The notes beneath the pieces were generated by a model, which worked only from the letters and a program-made list of their open reading frames with translations, ran no database searches and was not told where the DNA came from. From Planctomycetaceae bacterium (GTDB taxonomy: Bacteria; Planctomycetota; Planctomycetia; Pirellulales; Pirellulaceae), in NCBI GenBank assembly GCA_005773145.1, contig SXHS01000149.1:1-21162 (forward strand): a DNA stretch of 21,162 nt, read 5' to 3'. Shown one piece after another: positions 7,538-15,969 of this stretch. Each line of letters begins with the position of its first letter. The first letter of the stretch is position 1. A program made the translations under genes and the position numbers.

Positions 7538-10500
7538 CTACGCGGCACCCCGCTCGTCGTCGCGGGCGTCCTGGGCGTCTGGGCCCGGGTGAGAGGAAGT
7601 GGTCCCCGGGCCGGATGGTGGTCCACCATCATCGCTGAAGTCCTCGAACTGAACGGCCACCCGTTTCGAGACGCCCGACTCCTGCATGGTGATGCCATAC
7701 AGCGTGTTGGCTGCGGTCATGGTTTTTTTCGAGTGGGTCACGACGATGAATTTGGTGCTGGTTAAGAATCCGCGCAGCACATCGACGAACCGCCCGATGT
7801 TTGCTTCGTCCAGCGGTCCATCCACCTCGTCCAACACGCAAAACGGACTCGGCCGGTACTCGAAGATCGCCAGCAGTAAAGTCACTGCTGTCAGGGCCCG
7901 CTCCCCGCCGCTTAGAAGCGAGATACCCAGCGACTGCTTTCCAGGGGGCGTGGCAACGATGTCGATGCCCGTTTCCAGGATGTCGACTCCCTCCTCTAAA
8001 ACGATATCCGCCTGTCCGCCGCCAAACACTTTGCGAAACATGGCGCGAAAATTGACGCGGATGGCTTCCAGCGTTTCTCGGAACAGGCGGCGGCTATCGG
8101 CGTTGATGCGTTGAATGATGCGATCCAGTGCGTCCTTGGACTCGACCAAATCTCGGTGCTGCTCCGACAACGCGCCGTAACGGAGCTCGATCTGTTCAAG
8201 TTCATCCAGGGCCTCCAGGTTCACGGCCCCCATGTTATTGATCTTGCGCCGCAACTGATCGATCTCTTCATCGATCGCCTGACGTTCTTGCTCCACGCCC
8301 TCCTGGCCGTTGTCTTGGAGTTGGGACAATTCAATCTGATAGTCCTCATGGAGACGTTGGGCGAGTGCATGCCGCTCGTGGGCCGCTTCACTTTCCTCCA
8401 ATTCGTGTCGATGAAGTTGCTGCTGAAGCTCCGCCAGGTGTTGGCGAACGGCCTGCCAACGTTGCCCCAATTCCCCGCGAGTTTTTGAGAGCTCCTCGCG
8501 GAAATGCACTAAATGTTCCCGTTGCCGACGTAGAGATTCGTCGAGCAAATACAGTTCCGCCGATAGAGAAGATGTCTTGAGGATGACCATCTCGGCCTGC
8601 CGACGACGGTCCCACGCCGTACCCAATTGGGCGCGAGTCTCTTCCCAAGCACGTCGACGCTCACGGTGGGTTTGATGAAACTGTTCCAGTCGCGCCCGCA
8701 GCGCCTCGACACGTTGTTCCGATTTTGCCAAGTCAACCTGGGCGGTGGTGGCATCGGAGGATACCCGGCGGCGATCCAAATCCAATTGATTCAATCGCTG
8801 GTCATGTTCGCGCAATTGCAGGGCCAATTGGGACACTTCGCGGGCCAATTCCTCAACGGAGGATTGGGTTCTTCGCTGCAATTCACGAGCCTCGGTCTGG
8901 CGCCGTTCGGCTTCGACCAATTCGATCGCCACTTTGTCTCGGCGTTGCTGCAAGCTATCCAACCGGACGCCGCAGGCAGCCAATCGGGCACGTGTTTCGG
9001 TCCAGCGGGTGGAGCATTCCTGATGCTCGCGTCCCAGGTCGCTGGTTCCTTGTTCTTGCTGGTCGATCGTAGCTTGCAATTGTTCGACCTGCGTCTTGTG
9101 ATGGTCGATGCGACGGTCCCACTCGGTCAGCTGTTGTTCCAGATGTCGTAGCTCGCTTCGTCGAGACACAAAGCCGATCGCCGCTTGCCTGGGCCCCAGC
9201 AGCATCAGCCCATCGGCACCGACACATTCACCCTGCCGCGTTACAAAACGCGTGCGCGGGTCGAGGTCGGCGCCCTGGCATAGTCTTACGGCCACTGATA
9301 GGTCATCAACAAACCAGGTGTGGCCCAGCAGGCGAGCGATCGTTGGCTGCACGTCGCGAGGTGCGTCAATCAAGCGATCGGCGGGCCCCAAGACACCCGG
9401 CTCATCCAGAAACGGGTTCGGATCGGACACGGGGGGGGCATCACGTGCGTCAGCGGGCAACAGGAAACCCACTCGGCCGCCGAAGGGTGGCGCGGTTTCC
9501 ACCAGATGGTCCAATAAACGCCGATCGTCAACAACCAGGTGTTGCGCGTAATCGCCCAAAGCCGCATCCACCAACGGCGCCAACTCCACGCTGACGGTCA
9601 ACAGGTCCGCCAGCATTCCCCGAATACTGCCATAGGGACTCAAGGCATGTTCCCGTGCCTGGTCCAACGCCTCTTGAACCCCTATGGAAATGCCCTCACG
9701 TCGCGCATCCAATTCCCGCAAGAGGCTGACACGTTCCGCGTCCGCCGCGCGACGACCGCGATCGTCGGACAATTGATCCAACAGTTTGGACATCTGCCGG
9801 CGCGAGTCACGCAGGGCCTCCTGTTGGGCTTGCCAAGCGGTCAACCGGTCCTCCACCTGCAGGCGGATCTGTTGTTCGAGCATTTCCAGATCGCGCTGTT
9901 CTTGCCGTCCCGTATCTCGCTCCACATCCAATTGGCTCAATGTGGCATGGCACCGATCGATGGTTGCCGACGCCTCAGCGGTCATGGCCTCTGCGGAGGT
10001 CAGGGTCTGGTTCAACTGCCCTTGGGCCTGCAATCGATCGAGGTGGTGTCCACGCCGTTGTTCGATCTCAGCGCGCAGATGAACCAGCTGTTCGTCCAAC
10101 AAGCGGACTTGTTCCTGATGTTGGGCCACGCGGCGGCGAACCTCACGGTCCGTCCCCTCGGCCTGCTGCAGAAATTCGCGGGTTTCGCGAAGCTGCTGTT
10201 CCAGTCCGCCCGTGCGAGTGCTCAACGCGACCAATTGCCGTCGGCAGCGTTCGATTTCTTCGTCCAATTCGAGCATGCGACGGCGCTCGTGGTCCATCGC
10301 TGCTTCGCCTGCGGTAATCTTTTCGTGGTGGTGGGCAATCTGCCCCTCGCAGGTGCGCAGGTCCTCCCCTGCCATGCTGGCTTCCGTCTCAAGTTCCAGC
10401 CGTCGGGACTCCAAGGTCTCGGCCTCAGTTCCCAGTAGATTGGCCTCGGCCCGCAACCGGTCCAGTTCCGTCCGAATGGCGTCCAACTTGCGCGACAGAC

Positions 10501-11221
10501 GCCGCCAATCCGCTCGGCCCACGTGCGTCCGCAGTTGTTGCAAACGGTCCGTATATTGGACATACCGGCGAGCCTTGGCAGCCTGGGAGCGAATGGCCTT
10601 CAGGCGGTTGTCGACCTCTTCGACGATGTCGGAAAGTCGCAGCAGATTCTGCTCAACTCGCTCCAAGCGTCGCTGGGCCTCAATCTTCTTAGCCTTGAAA
10701 CGGCTGATGCCGGCCGCCTCTTCAAAGATCACACGTCGATCGCGGGGAGATGCTTGTAAAAGCATGTCCACCTTACCCTGCTCGATCAAGCTATAGGCGT
10801 CGGTACCCACGCCAGTGCCGCGAAACAGATCTCGAACGTCGCGTAAGCGGCATGGCTGCCGATTGACCAGGTATTCTCCCTCGCCACTTCGATAGACTCG
10901 GCGAGTGACGTGAACTTCCGGTGCGTCCACCGGGAGACGACGGTCAGCATTTTCGAAAACGATCGTGACTTCCGCTGCCTGGGCGGCCCGCCGACCACCA
11001 TCACCGGCGCCGGATCCCGATCCCTTAAAGATCACGTCGGCCATCTCGCGGCCGCGCAGACTCTTAGCGCTCTGCTCCCCCAACACCCACTTCATCGCGT
11101 CCACGATGTTGGATTTGCCCGAACCATTGGGCCCGACGATCACCGTAATACCCGGTGGAAACTCCAACCGAGTGGATTCGGCAAAGCTCTTAAACCCCGA
11201 TAATTCCAACGCCTTCAGCAT
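7538..11221 (-). CDS. smc: Chromosome segregation protein SMC (condensin ATPase)
   Basis: A 1227-residue SMC protein. SMC dimers with ScpA/ScpB organise and segregate the chromosome by ATP-driven loop formation. Seen in order: N-terminal head with KSFAEST and Walker A GPNGSGKS (residues 30-37); a long Glu/Arg/Gln/Leu-rich coiled coil (about 170-520); the hinge (about 535-690, including YGSIRGMLADLLTVS and GDYAQHLVVDD); a second coiled coil (about 700-1010); the C-terminal head with ABC signature LSGGE (1103-1107) and Walker B CVLDEVD (about 1127-1133). Length is typical of bacterial SMC (about 1150-1200), with a slightly longer Pro/Gly/Asp-rich tail. Start is ATG 11221, where the family's conserved MLKALELSGFKSF begins; no strong Shine-Dalgarno is visible. 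No scpA or scpB is nearby. Confidence 0.97.
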   Translation of the reverse strand: MLKALELSGFKSFAESTRLEFPPGITVIVGPNGSGKSNIVDAMKWVLGEQSAKSLRGREMADVIFKGSGSGAGDGGRRAAQAAEVTIVFENADRRLPVDAPEVHVTRRVYRSGEGEYLVNRQPCRLRDVRDLFRGTGVGTDAYSLIEQGKVDMLLQASPRDRRVIFEEAAGISRFKAKKIEAQRRLERVEQNLLRLSDIVEEVDNRLKAIRSQAAKARRYVQYTDRLQQLRTHVGRADWRRLSRKLDAIRTELDRLRAEANLLGTEAETLESRRLELETEASMAGEDLRTCEGQIAHHHEKITAGEAAMDHERRRMLELDEEIERCRRQLVALSTRTGGLEQQLRETREFLQQAEGTDREVRRRVAQHQEQVRLLDEQLVHLRAEIEQRRGHHLDRLQAQGQLNQTLTSAEAMTAEASATIDRCHATLSQLDVERDTGRQEQRDLEMLEQQIRLQVEDRLTAWQAQQEALRDSRRQMSKLLDQLSDDRGRRAADAERVSLLRELDARREGISIGVQEALDQAREHALSPYGSIRGMLADLLTVSVELAPLVDAALGDYAQHLVVDDRRLLDHLVETAPPFGGRVGFLLPADARDAPPVSDPNPFLDEPGVLGPADRLIDAPRDVQPTIARLLGHTWFVDDLSVAVRLCQGADLDPRTRFVTRQGECVGADGLMLLGPRQAAIGFVSRRSELRHLEQQLTEWDRRIDHHKTQVEQLQATIDQQEQGTSDLGREHQECSTRWTETRARLAACGVRLDSLQQRRDKVAIELVEAERRQTEARELQRRTQSSVEELAREVSQLALQLREHDQRLNQLDLDRRRVSSDATTAQVDLAKSEQRVEALRARLEQFHQTHRERRRAWEETRAQLGTAWDRRRQAEMVILKTSSLSAELYLLDESLRRQREHLVHFREELSKTRGELGQRWQAVRQHLAELQQQLHRHELEESEAAHERHALAQRLHEDYQIELSQLQDNGQEGVEQERQAIDEEIDQLRRKINNMGAVNLEALDELEQIELRYGALSEQHRDLVESKDALDRIIQRINADSRRLFRETLEAIRVNFRAMFRKVFGGGQADIVLEEGVDILETGIDIVATPPGKQSLGISLLSGGERALTAVTLLLAIFEYRPSPFCVLDEVDGPLDEANIGRFVDVLRGFLTSTKFIVVTHSKKTMTAANTLYGITMQESGVSKRVAVQFEDFSDDGGPPSGPGTTSSHPGPDAQDARDDERGAA

Positions 11222-11379
11222 GCGGCTATTCTACCAAAAGGGGGGCCCGCAGCGTACGGTGGATCGAAAATTCTCTATTCACCCTGGTGTATCTGCTGCA
11301 GCGAATGTGGCAGGTCTCCCTCGCTAACGCTTCGAGTTATGACGGCAATTTCCTCGAGAAATACGCGGCGCCGTGATCA

Positions 11380-13362
11380 TTAAAACAGGGGGGCAGGGTC
11401 GGCTAGATCTGGATCTGCCTCTCGGGACCGTGAGGGTGGGGGCGATTCGGCCTCGACTTCGTCATCATTCGGCGATTCGTCGTCAAACAAGGCCGCTTCC
11501 GCTTCGGCCTCGTCCACCTCTTCGATCGACTCCGTGTCGTCGGTCGCGGCTTCCCTACCATCCGGTGAAGCGGCCTTAGTCCCCTTAGCCTCGATGCCCG
11601 ACCCCTCCAACCCGTCTGCCTCGTTCGCGACCTGACTTTCCTGGTTGGCCTCATGCAAGGTCAAAGTGCGGCCGTACTTGGGAATCGCGTCGAATTCCAC
11701 GCGGCTCTCGATGCACCCGGAACTCTTGGCTTCCTGAATCAACTGCACAACGTCCGCGTACGACGCGCCGGCCTCGGTTACAGTGCGAATGAGTGCGCCC
11801 AATTGAGGGGCGCAGGTCAATTGCTGATCCGATTTTTTTGAGGAAAACTGCACTACGGACAACTGACCATCCGGCAGATCGCGGACTACGATACCACACT
11901 CCAAGGTCAACATGACCGGCGGACGTACGGGGTGATCCGTGCCGAACAAGACGATCTCGGGATGTCGAGTGCGCGCGACATGCACCATCGACTCAGCATC
12001 CGAGGCAATGCGATGCAGCATGAATCGATCATGGAGCGACTCGCCCTTGAGCAGAGGGTCATGCGGGTTGATTCGTCGTAACTCACGGAAGGCACCATAA
12101 CGAGTCTCGGCACTGTTGTGATGCAGCAGGCCGATCAGTTGTTCGTAGCCGGCTTGGTCTTCCATAATGCCCAAGGCGGTCAGGGCGGCCCGTCGCAGCG
12201 ACGGAGTGGCGTTGGCCACATCACCCAGGATCGGAGCTGCTGCCGGGTGATCCAAATACGCCAGGGCTTCGGCGCTGTAGAATCGCACCATCGGTTGGTC
12301 GGATTTCAGGGCCTCCAGTAAGATCGGTTTGGCCTCGTCACCTAGGGCTTCCAGCTTCAATGCTGCATCAGCCGCCAGGGCCGCAACGTGGATTTGGGCC
12401 TTGAGTGCATCGAGCCGATCGGCCCGTTCCTGAGCCCGTTCCCGCACGGGAATGTCGAGGATGACTCTCACGTAGCGGGCCAAATTGGTACGATAGCGCG
12501 GGTGGACCCGTAGTTCGATGAAGCTGTCCCGCTTGGGGGTGGCCACTCCCACTTTGATCCCTTGGGAATAGGTGTGAAAGCGATCGTTGATGACAGCGCC
12601 GATCTGTGAGCTGGTCTTAACCGATTGATGTTCCGTGCGGACCACCAGTGCTATGGGGCGGTCCATTTTGCTGATCGCCCCACCCAAAACGCGTCCCATG
12701 GTCTTGGCCACTGGGTCGCTGGTTCCCTCCACCAGCGCGTGGGTCAAGACGTCCCCTTCTACCGAGGCACGCACGTGTCCCGTGCGAACTTGATTGTTCA
12801 GCACAGCCATTTCCTGCAATCGGGTCAGCATCAACCAACCGCCATGCAGGCTGGTGGTCTGACTTCGACGTGGCACCAAGACCTCGACGTCGATCGGATC
12901 CCCCTTCTGAACACCTGGTGGCAAATATGCCTGGACCAATACCAGCGATGTATCGGGAGATGCTAAAAGTTGATTGGGGCGCTCGACCTGTCGAGCCAAC
13001 ATGTCGTTCATCAACATGGCACGCTGTGCCGACGGGGCCGGATCGGAGCCGGTGCCCTTCAGCCCCACCACCAATCCTATCCCCTCGACCTTCTGCATCT
13101 TCAGGCCCCAGGGGCCTGCCAATTCACCCACCAATACGGCCGAATTGGTCGCGTCCAGAATGGCGCCGACGTCATGCTGATCCTCAACGCGAATCCAAGG
13201 CGCGGTACACCCGGCGATGCCCAAGATGCCGCCCAAGATGCCCATATGCAGCAGGGTCGAAGGGCAGAAATGCCTTGCTCGCGCAGCAGTCGTTCCCATA
13301 CCGGCCTGTGCTCCATCACGTAACCGATGCGACATCCGGGAAATCATTTCCCGCGACGCCAT
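11380..13362 (-). CDS. FlgI (flagellar P-ring)-like domain and HEAT-repeat lipoprotein
   Basis: A 660-residue predicted lipoprotein. A hydrophobic signal ends in the lipobox IAGC (Cys52). Residues about 91-305 resemble the P-ring protein FlgI: KVEGIGLVVGLKGTGSDP, LPPGVQKGDPIDVEVLVP, SLHGGWLMLTRL, then a segment like FlgI's domain with INDRF. Residues about 325-435 form HEAT-like helical repeats (AKPILLEALKSDQPMVRFYS, ALTALGIMEDQAGYEQLIGL). A further mixed domain (440-575) precedes a strongly acidic, low-complexity tail (about 605-660). Canonical FlgI is about 365 residues with a cleaved Sec signal and no HEAT repeats. Start 13362 agrees with a promoter at 13399-13427; later in-frame Mets (6th, 10th, 40th residues) are possible. 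It could be an envelope ring or scaffold protein; no other flagellar gene is present here. Confidence 0.8.
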   Translation of the reverse strand: MASREMISRMSHRLRDGAQAGMGTTAARARHFCPSTLLHMGILGGILGIAGCTAPWIRVEDQHDVGAILDATNSAVLVGELAGPWGLKMQKVEGIGLVVGLKGTGSDPAPSAQRAMLMNDMLARQVERPNQLLASPDTSLVLVQAYLPPGVQKGDPIDVEVLVPRRSQTTSLHGGWLMLTRLQEMAVLNNQVRTGHVRASVEGDVLTHALVEGTSDPVAKTMGRVLGGAISKMDRPIALVVRTEHQSVKTSSQIGAVINDRFHTYSQGIKVGVATPKRDSFIELRVHPRYRTNLARYVRVILDIPVRERAQERADRLDALKAQIHVAALAADAALKLEALGDEAKPILLEALKSDQPMVRFYSAEALAYLDHPAAAPILGDVANATPSLRRAALTALGIMEDQAGYEQLIGLLHHNSAETRYGAFRELRRINPHDPLLKGESLHDRFMLHRIASDAESMVHVARTRHPEIVLFGTDHPVRPPVMLTLECGIVVRDLPDGQLSVVQFSSKKSDQQLTCAPQLGALIRTVTEAGASYADVVQLIQEAKSSGCIESRVEFDAIPKYGRTLTLHEANQESQVANEADGLEGSGIEAKGTKAASPDGREAATDDTESIEEVDEAEAEAALFDDESPNDDEVEAESPPPSRSREADPDLADPAPLF

Positions 13363-13398
13363 CCGCCCAAATCCGTGGGCCTATCCGTGCGGCCGGAA

Positions 13399-13427
13399 AG
13401 ATAGGTGCTTCAACGGGTTGGGTCAAG
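13399..13427 (-). promoter_or_regulatory. Sigma70-type promoter for the FlgI-like/HEAT gene
   Basis: On the minus strand TTGACC (13427-13422, 5 of 6 to consensus) is followed after a 17-nt spacer by TATCTT (13404-13399, 4 of 6). The expected start of transcription near 13391 gives a leader of about 30 nt before ATG 13362. Confidence 0.6.
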
Positions 13428-13508
13428 AGATCCTGATGGCATTGGGTCAATCCGTGGACCGCGAACCGTGCCAGCAAACATCGCAACCCTGTAATAGGTC
13501 GAGGGAAA

Positions 13509-13517
13509 TGGTATAAT
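13509..13517 (+). promoter_or_regulatory. Extended -10 promoter for hflX
   Basis: TGGTATAAT gives a perfect TATAAT at 13512-13517 preceded by the extended -10 TGN. The -35 region at normal distance (13489-13494, CTGTAA) is weak, as is usual for extended -10 promoters. Expected transcription start is about 13524, so the hflX leader would be about 83 nt. Confidence 0.65.
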
Positions 13518-13544
13518 GGAGATATTGGCCAAGATGCCGTTTGC

Positions 13545-13582
13545 TGCCCCGCCTTCGTCGGGGTGGTGCGGGGAGTGGGGCA
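13545..13582 (+). promoter_or_regulatory. hflX leader with mutually exclusive hairpins
   Basis: CCCCG (13547-13551) can pair with CGGGG (13559-13563) around a seven-base loop. Alternatively TGCCCC (13545-13550) can pair with GGGGCA (13577-13582). The two pairings compete for the same C tract and lie 25-60 nt before the likely start codon. A regulatory role is not shown. Confidence 0.35.
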
Positions 13583-13606
13583 AGAACTCGGAGGGCGACG
13601 AGCGAA

Positions 13607-14980
13607 GTGGGACAAAAACTACATGAAACGCGGCAGGCCAAAGAGACCGCTGTCTTAGTGGCGGTGCTCTTGCCCGACCGAGAACTGGCGGATGATCCGC
13701 TAGATGAGCTAGCGGGGCTGGCGGTCAGTGCCGGGCTGGATGTTGTCGGGCAGGTCGTGCAACGGCTGGATCAGCCTTCTGCCGGCACCTACCTTGGGTC
13801 GGGCAAGGTTGAGTTGTTAACTCAACTGGTCCATGATACCGACGCCGATGTGGTGATTTTTGACAACGATCTCAGCCCTGGGCAGGCGCGGAACCTTGAG
13901 AAGGCCACCGAGGTTAAGGTCTTGGATCGGACCGAATTGATTCTCGACATCTTTGCCCACAATGCTCAAACGTACGAGGCCCGCTTGGCTGTGGAGTTGG
14001 CCCAACTGGAATACTCCTTGCCTCGCTTGAAACGCATGTGGACCCACCTCTCCCGTTTGAAGATGGGCGTCGGCATGCGCGGGCCTGGTGAAAAACAGCT
14101 TGAAGTCGACAGACGTCTCGTCGAGAAGCGGATTCATGACCTGCGGCTCGATCTTAAGCGTGTTGAACAACGCAAAGAGCGACAGGTGGCGGCACGTAGC
14201 GACCATATGGCCGTGTCCTTGGTGGGATACACCAACGCCGGTAAGAGCACCCTCATGAATACGCTCACGGGTGCTGATGTGTATGCCGCGGATAAGTTAT
14301 TTGCCACGCTGGATACCCGCACGCGTCGTTGGCAATTGCCCAATTGGGGACCGGTTTTGTTGAGCGACACCGTCGGGTTTATTCGCGATTTGCCCCACCA
14401 CCTGGTTGCGAGCTTCAAGGCGACCTTGGAAGAGGCGCGGCAGGCGGATTTGTTGCTCCATGTGGCGGATGCCAGTAACGAGGCGGTTTTTGAACAGATC
14501 GCCGCTGTGTACCGAGTTTTGGCCGAGTTGGGTATCGAGGAAAAGAGCGCGCGATTGATTCTCAACAAGGCGGATCTTGTCCACGAAGATCGGCGACTGG
14601 ATGTGATTTGCAATCGCTACCCGCATGCCATCCCCGTTAGCGCCAGGACCGGGTGGGGATTGGATGCCTTCGCCCTTGCCGTTAGCGACTCCCTCAGCGC
14701 CAGCTTTCGAGATGTCGATATCGAAATGAACGTCGACAATGGGCGCCTGATGGCTTTCCTCGCGGCCCATGGTGAAATTCAATCACGACATTACGAAGGG
14801 CAGCGGGTGACCGTGCATTGCCGCATGCCCCAAAAACACTTGGGCCGCATCCACGACCCAGATGCCAAGATCATCAATCACGACACACGGAACTGCAGCG
14901 CTACGCAAGCCGCTGACAAGCACATCGACACCCTGCCGCTCGCTCCCCCCAGTGCCGATGCGGTCGAGGACGTCGCCTAG
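13607..14980 (+). CDS. hflX: GTPase HflX
   Basis: HflX is a translational GTPase-superfamily protein that binds ribosomes and helps split or rescue stalled 70S particles. Seen: N-terminal HflX domain (VLLPDRELADDPLDELAGLA, QRLDQPSAGTYLGSGKVELL), the coiled linker with GVGMRGPGEKQLEVDRR, and the G domain with G1 GYTNAGKST (207-215), G2-region TLDTRTRRW, G3 DTVGF (254-258) and G4 NKAD (320-323). All key residues are intact. About 457 residues. The frame opens at TTG 13541, but the GTG at 13607 has GGAGGG 11 nt upstream and fits the family's N-terminus, so I chose it. A strong promoter lies at 13509-13517. Repeat B begins two bases after the stop codon. Confidence 0.93.
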   Translation: MGQKLHETRQAKETAVLVAVLLPDRELADDPLDELAGLAVSAGLDVVGQVVQRLDQPSAGTYLGSGKVELLTQLVHDTDADVVIFDNDLSPGQARNLEKATEVKVLDRTELILDIFAHNAQTYEARLAVELAQLEYSLPRLKRMWTHLSRLKMGVGMRGPGEKQLEVDRRLVEKRIHDLRLDLKRVEQRKERQVAARSDHMAVSLVGYTNAGKSTLMNTLTGADVYAADKLFATLDTRTRRWQLPNWGPVLLSDTVGFIRDLPHHLVASFKATLEEARQADLLLHVADASNEAVFEQIAAVYRVLAELGIEEKSARLILNKADLVHEDRRLDVICNRYPHAIPVSARTGWGLDAFALAVSDSLSASFRDVDIEMNVDNGRLMAFLAAHGEIQSRHYEGQRVTVHCRMPQKHLGRIHDPDAKIINHDTRNCSATQAADKHIDTLPLAPPSADAVEDVA

Positions 14981-14982
14981 AA

Positions 14983-15009
14983 GTGGCGGCAGGCATCTTG
15001 CCCTCCGTA
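14983..15009 (+). repeat. Palindromic repeat B
   Basis: A 27-bp element with core GGCAGGCATCTT. It matches 23 of 27 bases of the reverse complement of 18037-18063. In that other copy CGGCAGG and CCTGCCG form a perfect 7-bp stem; here the right arm is partly decayed. It begins two bases after the hflX stop and is the left part of a B-A-A composite that runs to 15083. Confidence 0.75.
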
Positions 15010-15029
15010 TTTGCAACACGAACGTTTTT

Positions 15030-15050
15030 CACAGGCTGGAAGCCCACCAC
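15030..15050 (+). repeat. Palindromic repeat A, variant copy
   Basis: It shares CACAGGCTGGAAGCC with the perfect copies and then diverges (CACCAC). It is the middle unit of the B-A-A composite, 31 bp (start to start) from the perfect copy at 15061. Confidence 0.75.
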
Positions 15051-15060
15051 TGCTGTTTTT

Positions 15061-15083
15061 CACAGGCTGGAAGCCTATGCCAC
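15061..15083 (+). repeat. Palindromic repeat A, perfect copy next to the SDR start
   Basis: All 23 bases are identical to 4197-4219. It ends five bases before the ATG at 15089 and contains another in-frame ATG (15077), so it forms the translation-initiation region of the downstream gene. Confidence 0.85.
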
Positions 15084-15088
15084 CGCCT

Positions 15089-15907
15089 ATGGCCAGACGC
15101 ACTATCAGCGGAAGTCGCATCCTGATTACGGGGGCATCCAGTGGCATCGGACAGGCACTCGCGCTCGAATTGGCGCGGCAGGGGGCCCGGCTGGTGCTCA
15201 ATGCCCGACGGCTCGAACGACTACAAACACTCGCTGACACACTCACGGCTGGCGGACGCGAAGTACACTTGGTGTCCGGTGATATCACCCAGTCGGACGT
15301 CCGACTGCGAGCCATGCAGGCCGCGCAAGAGCATCTGGGGGGACTGGATATCCTGATCAATTGCGCCGGGGTCGGTGCCGTCGGGCCGTTTGCCGTCGCC
15401 GACGAAGCACGCTTGCGACAGGTGATGGAAGTGAACTTCTTCGCGCCGGTGGAAATGATTCGACTGGGCCTGCCGATCCTACGAGGAGGGCATTCCCCGC
15501 TGGTGGTCAATATCGGCTCCGTACTAGGACATTGTGCGGTTCCAGCGAAGAGCGAATACTGCGCCAGCAAATTTGCCTTGCGAGGGTTTGCCGATGCACT
15601 GCGAGCGGAGCTGGCCAACGATCGCATCGACGTGCTCACGGTGAGTCCCAGCACGACGGAAACCGAGTTTTTCGACCAACTGATCGCACAGCCGCCTGGT
15701 TTCAAACCACGGCGTGGCATGTCGGCGCAGCGAGTGGCCCGTGCCGTCGTCCGGGCTATCGCGACGGGGCGCCGTGAGATCGTTCTGTCATGGGGGGGCA
15801 AGCTGTTGGTGTGGTTGCAGCGATTCACCCCAGGCTTGGTACGTAGCGCCGTCATCAGGCATGAGAGGCGACAAGCCGATTCTCATGCGTCCATGATTCA
15901 TCACTAG
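15089..15907 (+). CDS. Short-chain dehydrogenase/reductase (SDR) family oxidoreductase
   Basis: About 272 residues, a classical SDR. Seen: Rossmann NAD(P)-binding motif TGASSGIG (residues 14-21), the NAG-type motif INCAGVG, catalytic Ser144 (NIGSV), and Tyr157/Lys161 in the YxxxK motif (YCASK). All catalytic residues are present. A basic residue pattern (LNARRLERL) after the second strand suggests NADPH preference. Substrate is unknown. The frame stays open upstream through the repeat block, but the fold begins right after ATG 15089; an ATG at 15077 lies inside the repeat. No Shine-Dalgarno is visible. Residues beyond about 225 include a hydrophobic C-terminal stretch (LSWGGKLLVWLQRF), which may be membrane-associated. 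Confidence 0.9.
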   Translation: MARRTISGSRILITGASSGIGQALALELARQGARLVLNARRLERLQTLADTLTAGGREVHLVSGDITQSDVRLRAMQAAQEHLGGLDILINCAGVGAVGPFAVADEARLRQVMEVNFFAPVEMIRLGLPILRGGHSPLVVNIGSVLGHCAVPAKSEYCASKFALRGFADALRAELANDRIDVLTVSPSTTETEFFDQLIAQPPGFKPRRGMSAQRVARAVVRAIATGRREIVLSWGGKLLVWLQRFTPGLVRSAVIRHERRQADSHASMIHH

Positions 15908-15932
15908 TCCGTTTCTTATTTTTTCGAACGCC

Positions 15933-15950
15933 GACGCCTTGGCAGGCGTC
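15933..15950 (+). promoter_or_regulatory. Small hairpin upstream of the RluA-family gene
   Basis: GACGCC (15933-15938) and GGCGTC (15945-15950) form a 6-bp stem with a six-base loop in the 62-bp gap before the pseudouridine synthase. No T tract follows, so it is not an obvious terminator. Its role is unknown. Confidence 0.35.
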
Positions 15951-15969
15951 AATACAGAGGCCGCGTCTC

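Noticed and set aside
9539..10438. 299-residue plus-strand ORF opposite smc
   Set aside because: Lies antisense to the smc coiled coil and hinge; long antisense frames are expected from the codon bias there.
11300..11379. CTCGCTAACGCTTCGAGTTATGA segment between the FlgI-like gene and smc, resembling another planctomycete repeat I vaguely recall
   Set aside because: Only one copy is in this window and I cannot verify the family, so no repeat is called.
14977..15855. 292-residue minus-strand ORF opposite the SDR gene
   Set aside because: Antisense shadow of a gene with all SDR motifs; its C-terminal end is translated repeat sequence.
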